Source of the DNA: Adenanthera pavonina
Lineage: Eukaryota; Streptophyta; Magnoliopsida; Fabales; Fabaceae
DNA length: 64,000 nucleotides
NCBI GenBank assembly: GCA_026686845.1
Contig: JAIVEN010000028.1
Location: forward strand, 2,309,001 to 2,373,000
Reading direction: 5' to 3'
The notes below the pieces were generated by a model, which did not search any database, had not been told where the DNA came from, and saw only the letters and a program-made list of their open reading frames with translations. Position 1 is the stretch's first letter. Each line of letters begins with the position of its first letter. The position numbers and the translations under genes were made by a program. This document shows, piece after piece, positions 58,701-64,000 of the stretch.

Positions 58701-59932
58701 GGATAAAATTGATATAATGTTGTTTAATATGACAAAGTACCTTATAAAATAGGACTCAGAAATTTTTTACATAGTACCTGATAAGTGAACTTTTATGAAA
58801 TCTGTCTAAAGAACCCACTTTGATATGTAAAACACCTGAATATTTTGAAATAAGGAATACAAAGACTAGACAGTAAAGAAAAAAATAAAAAAACATTAGA
58901 ACAAAAGCAAAAGAAAGGCAAAATAAAGAAATAAGATGGATAGATATTGGTCTTGAGAAATATAATTCAAAAAAACTGATCTCTTGAATCCTAGTTTTAG
59001 TGACGTCACAAGAAATGATCAATTCCTTAATAAATCATAGTTTCATTCTAACTCTCAAAGAATCTAAGAGAAACTCGCAAAAATATGAAATTTTAATAAT
59101 CCAAATCTCAAAAAAATATACATAAAAGTTAGTCTTAAATAGGTATGGTAAATCTAACCTAATAAGCTTAAAAAACCTAATTAATTTAGGTTCAAGTAAT
59201 CATAATGAGAATAGGAAACTTTGAGCTCAAATAACATTCCTATTAGATCTAGAAAATTATTAAAATAATATTCTAAAAATAAATAATGAAAATTCAAAGG
59301 AAATAATAAAAATAATATCTAAATTCTTATAAACATGCCAACACATTAATGAAATCATATGTTTGGCACATGATATATTTATTTACAAGTTGGGCCATCA
59401 AAAAGACTACTAATTAACCAATTGAGATTTATTAATCACTTAAGTTTAATCCATAATTAATAAAAATAAAATTAACACTAATTAAGCTCACTAATGTCTA
59501 AGTCACATGCTCTTTTAATGAAATACATGATCTTTTAAGTAATCTCCTCCGATGGACTCCTCTTGGATTTGGATCTGAAACTTGTATTTTGGAGTTGATG
59601 ATCTCATTAAAGCTTAGGCTTTATATTCAGTACTTTTATCAAGTTTTTCACATTCTCCATGCTCATTTCCAAATTTTTACAAGTTATACCTAACCCTTAT
59701 TCTGTTATTACCTTATAAAAAGAACATGAGGAGTACTTGTTTTGGCATTTGCAAAAGAAGGCATCATTAAAGTCATCTCTTTCTCTTATTGAATTACAAA
59801 TGACAAGCTAATAGGGTGATATATATAGCAAACAAGAACCTACGTGCCACTATTCCGCAAGGGCATAAACTTATTAAAGCTATCTCTTTGATACAAGAAA
59901 ATGATATCATCTCTGGGTTAATTCGAAATGTA
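55720..59932. other. AT-rich spacer
   Basis: No supported gene. Around 57370-58150 the sequence has repeated GGAATG/AATGGAATG strings at both ends, like those seen in TIR elements, but I could not define ends. The 58395-58470 stretch (CTCTCCAATCCTTTTTATACAATATTTT) looks like a Stowaway MITE fragment. Confidence 0.35.
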
Positions 59933-59940
59933 CTAGGAGC

Positions 59941-60494
59941 TAGACGTGAAAAAGTTAACTCGATGCCTGGTTAGCCCGATCCAGCCCAACCATATCGGGC
60001 CAATTGAGCCTGGCCAACTTTCGGGCTGGGTTGGAGTTAAGGCTAAACACCCTAACCCCGACCCAACATATATATATATATATATATTTAATTATTTTAT
60101 ATATTTTAATTGATTTTGTAGAATTTTTATTTTTCATATATCTAATATAATACATTTACTATGTAAATATTATAAAAACATTTTAAGATTTTAATGTTTC
60201 AAATTTTTTTAAATTTTGAATTAATTTTTTAGCTTAATATTTATGTAAAAATAATGTATAATGGTTAAATATTCATAAATTTTGAAAAATTTTATTTTTT
60301 TTCTAGGATTATGTTTTAAGAAAATCAATTTTTTCAGTATAAATAAGTATATTTTTATCATTAAATAATTTTTTTTTATTTTTTTTTTTTAAAAATATAT
60401 AGTATCGAGTCAGTCCGGTACTAGCCTGAAGAACATCAAGCTGAGCATCGGGTAAGGGTCAAATCCGGCCCGACCCGGCCTATGTTCACCTCTA
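59941..60494. mobile_element. hAT-type MITE, 554 bp
   Basis: Inverted ends TAGACGTGAA and, at the right, TTCACCTCTA (9 of 10 complementary). An 8-bp target duplication CTAGGAGC lies at 59933-59940 and 60495-60502, the length expected for hAT. The subterminal parts are GC-rich with CGGGC/GACCCGG strings; the centre is AT-rich with a TA microsatellite at about 60067-60088. No transposase. Confidence 0.85.
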
Positions 60495-60502
60495 CTAGGA
60501 GC

Positions 60503-62750
60503 TATGTTTTGCAACATACTCATCTTTTGAATACTAGCTTGTAAAAATTGTTCTCTTTTTTTTAAATTGAGATAAATATAAAAATTTAAATAAATTTAAT
60601 TAGAAAAACACAATTTAACCAAGCTATTTGTCAAACAAAAAATAAACAAGTCAAAACTAAGTTGTACTTATAATGCATACTTCAAAAGTTGAACACATAA
60701 TATGATAAAATATGCATCAAGTATTTGTGGATACATACTCATTCATATGATTTTACACTCGTCCATGTCATTTCAAATTTTAATTGTAAAATATAAACCT
60801 TCTAGATTTTGAAAGCAGAACTAGAAAAGTCTAGGTGTTTGTAATAATATGACTTTTTTTTTTACATTTTATTTGGCCGAAATGTTGTTGCATTTAGGAA
60901 TAAAGACCAAAGATCTTATATTTTGGTTGTTATGGACATTTTATTTATATAATTAATTTATTTTAATATTTACAATATAATTTTTAGAATATTCAATTCT
61001 TATTTTCACTTTTTAATGAGTTGATTTGTTAACTATATATAAATCATTGCAGAACCTAAAATTTTAAAAATTATTGCATCTTATTTCATTAAATTATGTC
61101 CAATTCTATGTCGTACTCAAAGATATTTACCTTTTTTTTAATTGATGCAGTTTGCTTATCTTGTTAATTAATTAATTTATTAAAAACATAAAGTAAAGGG
61201 AGAAACATAATATTAAAACCTAACATGCATTGCTCTTAGAGGAAGTCTGTTCTTTATGATGCCATTGGCCAATTTGTTTATTAAAGAATCAAATGCAGAC
61301 ACTTTTACTAAAAACAGGCCCATGTTTTCAGTGACAGTGAATCTCAGGGAAAGCACATGAGAATCTCAGAGAAAGCGTTACTCTATCAATTTCTCAAAAT
61401 GCATTGTTTTCTTAACTTCCCATTAACTTTTGGGAAGTGGGTAACATGAGCAAGCCTTGTTTTTGTTATTTTTAATGATTTTTGGCAGCTAAAGTTTTCG
61501 CCATTGTGAACTTGATTAATTTAAGCAGCATATTTCTGTACCGTCAGAGCTTTCCGTATTATTTCCAAAGTTTGTGGTCATTATTTAGTTATTATTGTTA
61601 TGCCAATCTACATATTCAATTATAGTTAGGGTAAGTGAAATGTTCTCAATTCTTATTAATCAATATTGAATACTCAAATTTTATGAATAAAAAAAATTAT
61701 ATTAGGAGAATTACTTCAATTGAGCTTAACAATACTCAAAGTCAACCTTATAGTACCAGATACCAAATAATTGTATGAAAAAAAAAATTCATATTCAACT
61801 ACATGACATATCTCTTATTTTATTCTTATTTTACATTTTTTAATTAATTTATTTTTAATTTTTTAAAAATAAAATTAGACTAAGTTGTAAAATAATCTTT
61901 TATTTTCAATTGAAATTTATTCATATTTTAAAATAAAATCTTGGGGTAATTTTAATAACTATTTGTATAATTTATACTTTTATTTTATTCGGGGCATTCA
62001 TATATGCTTAAATTTGTAAAGAGCATTGAGCTCACTAGTTTTTTTAAAATAACAAATAAAATTAGGTGAATCTATCTATAAATATATTCAAATTAGAGGA
62101 TAACTGCCAATGAAAATTGGCCTAATTGTAACAATGATAGATTATGGAATGGTATGAGTTTGAATCCCAACTCATATACATGCCAAAAACAAAAAATTAG
62201 TTTATCACCATCCACAAAAGAATATTAACATATTAACAAAAATCCAATATCCCTTTCATCAATGTAATTTGACTATGTTAATTGATTCAATTTTTTAATG
62301 CAAAAAAGAAATTGAGTCAATTTTTTGCTCTAATAGAAGAATGATTATAGAAAATACATAAGACATCATTATGACAATAACATAAATTTGATTATTACCG
62401 CATGAAATAATTTAAAATATTTCCTTCGATCTTAAATGTAAAATTTTTTACCTTGATCTTAAATATAAAATATTTTTTAAAAATATAATACAGTTAACTA
62501 ATTTTAAATCACATCTTTAATTTGTATATCCTTAAATATAAGATTTTTTTTTTTTAATAAAAGATGGCTATAGCTCAACATTCTTACAAAGCAATGACTT
62601 CACTTCTAAAGGAATAAGCTCAACTTATTAATTAAATTTAAAACAAATATACCAATATACCAATTGATGAAATCATATGGTACTTAATAATAATGTCAAT
62701 TAAGTTGGTCAAAGAAATATAATAATCAACCTAGTCACGTGACTCACGTC
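60503..62750. other. AT-rich spacer
   Basis: No gene. 62420-62560 contains repeats of ATCTTAAAT(G/A)TAAAAT, possibly another MITE fragment. Confidence 0.35.
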
Positions 62751-64000
62751 AACCATGTTATGCCAAAAAGAAAAAAACAGAGAAAGATAGGAAAAATATC
62801 GTTCTCCATGGTTTGATAGACCTGAAAAGAATGGGATGCGGAATCAGCTCTGGACTTCTTATGATTTCATTGTTAAAGCTCATGAAACACACCATACACT
62901 GTGGAATCAATGAGGAAAAGTCCAAAACACCCTTGGAGCTCGTCTTCTTCCTCTTTGCACACCATAGATGACGAGGACGCAAGACGTAGATGACGAGGAC
63001 GCCCACTTCAAGCTAGCAAATTTGGGCAGTGGCTCCTGGATCATAGTGCCGGATCCATCGTTGAACCCATACCGATTGCCAAATATGCTTCCTCTTTTGC
63101 TCATTGTTCCATATCGCAATGTCAATGGTAGCCCCTGATTGCGACAATGTCAACCTCCAAGGCATTAGGTGGAGGAATAGTGTAGTGGTGGCCATGGTGT
63201 GTTGTGATCTAATATATGGGTTAACGATGAGGAAAGGGTGAGGAAGGGTTTTGGGGTTCTTTAATTATTTATTTTACATAAGGGGTAATATTGTCATTTC
63301 ATTTTACACAATACACATAAATAAAAATGATGCCAAATTTTATCTATTTTTTTCTAATACACCAAATGTATTTTATCATTCTCATTCTTACTCTTATTCA
63401 TATTCCCATTTTCATTCATATCTCATTTTAGGGAAAATTAAGGTTTTAGTGCCTATTGTTTACATTGGTTTTGAAATCAGTCATTGTAGTTTTTTTTTTA
63501 AGATCAATCCTCATAAAATACCATCGTTACATAGTTTGTCCTCTAACATTCAGAACGTTAGGAGATTGGTCCCTCAAGCTGTCCAAATGTGCAAACGCCG
63601 TCAATAATGGGCTGAGATGTAAATGATGAAATAAATTGGTGCCATCCATCAATCCCTTTTTCTACACATGAGCACTCTCTTTTAACGAACAAAACAACAT
63701 ATGATATGTGGAACAACACAAAGGAGTAGGGCATTCATGGGCGCTTTGGAAAGGGAAGCTTGGAGCCTGCTGGTGGTGGAGGCCTACAAGGGTTGAGCCA
63801 TGTTGAGAAGACACATCTCATGCTAAGAAGACACAAACCTCGAAGGCAAGGTGATGGGGAATGGATAATTCTGATAATTAAGATTATTTATTTTTATCAT
63901 AAAATAATTAGAATTTTTAATAAATATATTTTGTTACAATATTTGGATTTAATTTAGTTTATTTTGAATTTATTAGGATTTAGATTTTGTTATTTATTTA
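62751..64000. other. Spacer with GC-richer patch, no supported gene
   Basis: 62900-63200 is GC-richer and has a short direct repeat, GTAGATGACGAGGACGC-like, at 62966-63003. Open frames here are short and overlap in several frames, with no recognisable domain. The 63355-63420 part (CATTCTCATTCTTACTC) resembles the ends of the TIR element at 24613-25387. Confidence 0.3.

Noticed and set aside
62758..63195. Overlapping open frames in the GC-richer patch near the right end
   Set aside because: Short, in several frames at once, with no domain, intron or promoter evidence.

Overview
This is nuclear DNA from a flowering plant, most likely a eudicot. The support is a single-exon plant cytosolic sulfotransferase family, a spliced J-domain gene with GT-AG and GC-AG introns, LTR retrotransposon remains, a LINE, hAT- and Stowaway-type MITEs, and very AT-rich spacers. 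I see no prokaryotic, organellar, rRNA, tRNA or CRISPR features. Gene density is low. I support five intact or probably intact genes, one gene cut by the window edge, one sulfotransferase pseudogene and one dead LINE.

Layout. At 1-993 is a sulfotransferase (SOT-1) whose first codons lie outside the window. A nested transposon block follows at 2532-7092: a long TG..CA LTR in reverse orientation, split by an internally deleted Copia element. From about 7.1 to 16.3 kb is a gene-poor segment that also occurs at about 36.3-42.3 kb. The first copy carries a 2.5-kb solo LTR at 13067-15555, and the second copy preserves the empty target site. A third, decayed relative of that LTR lies at 17400-18935.

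The most interesting part is 21.6-32.5 kb. It holds three same-strand, intronless genes for very small proteins (112, 143 and 62 aa). All share a C-terminal block (RKTMKAPG, then RDDF, then YFR.LR), one hydrophobic segment, and an N-terminal Trp-Phe-Glu repeat that varies from five tryptophans to nine to one. A conserved upstream box with a TGACGTGT core (degenerate in one copy) occurs before the first and third genes; a further copy lies far upstream of the second, separated from it by a LINE.

At 35.5-36.3 kb is a dead SOT copy (SOT-2) with a MITE in its leader and its 3' end fused to the duplicated segment. At 48533-49570 is an intact SOT (SOT-3). The minus-strand gene at 50973-54112 (four coding exons, 600 aa) encodes a J-domain protein. 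The remaining 55.7-64 kb holds a hAT MITE and otherwise AT-rich sequence.

How it fits together. The window is a locally duplicated SOT locus (SOT-1 plus flank, SOT-2 plus flank, SOT-3) with an unrelated microprotein cluster between the copies. Later transposon insertions give a relative order of events: duplication first, then LTR insertion. No functional link between the SOTs, the microproteins and the J-protein can be read from the sequence.
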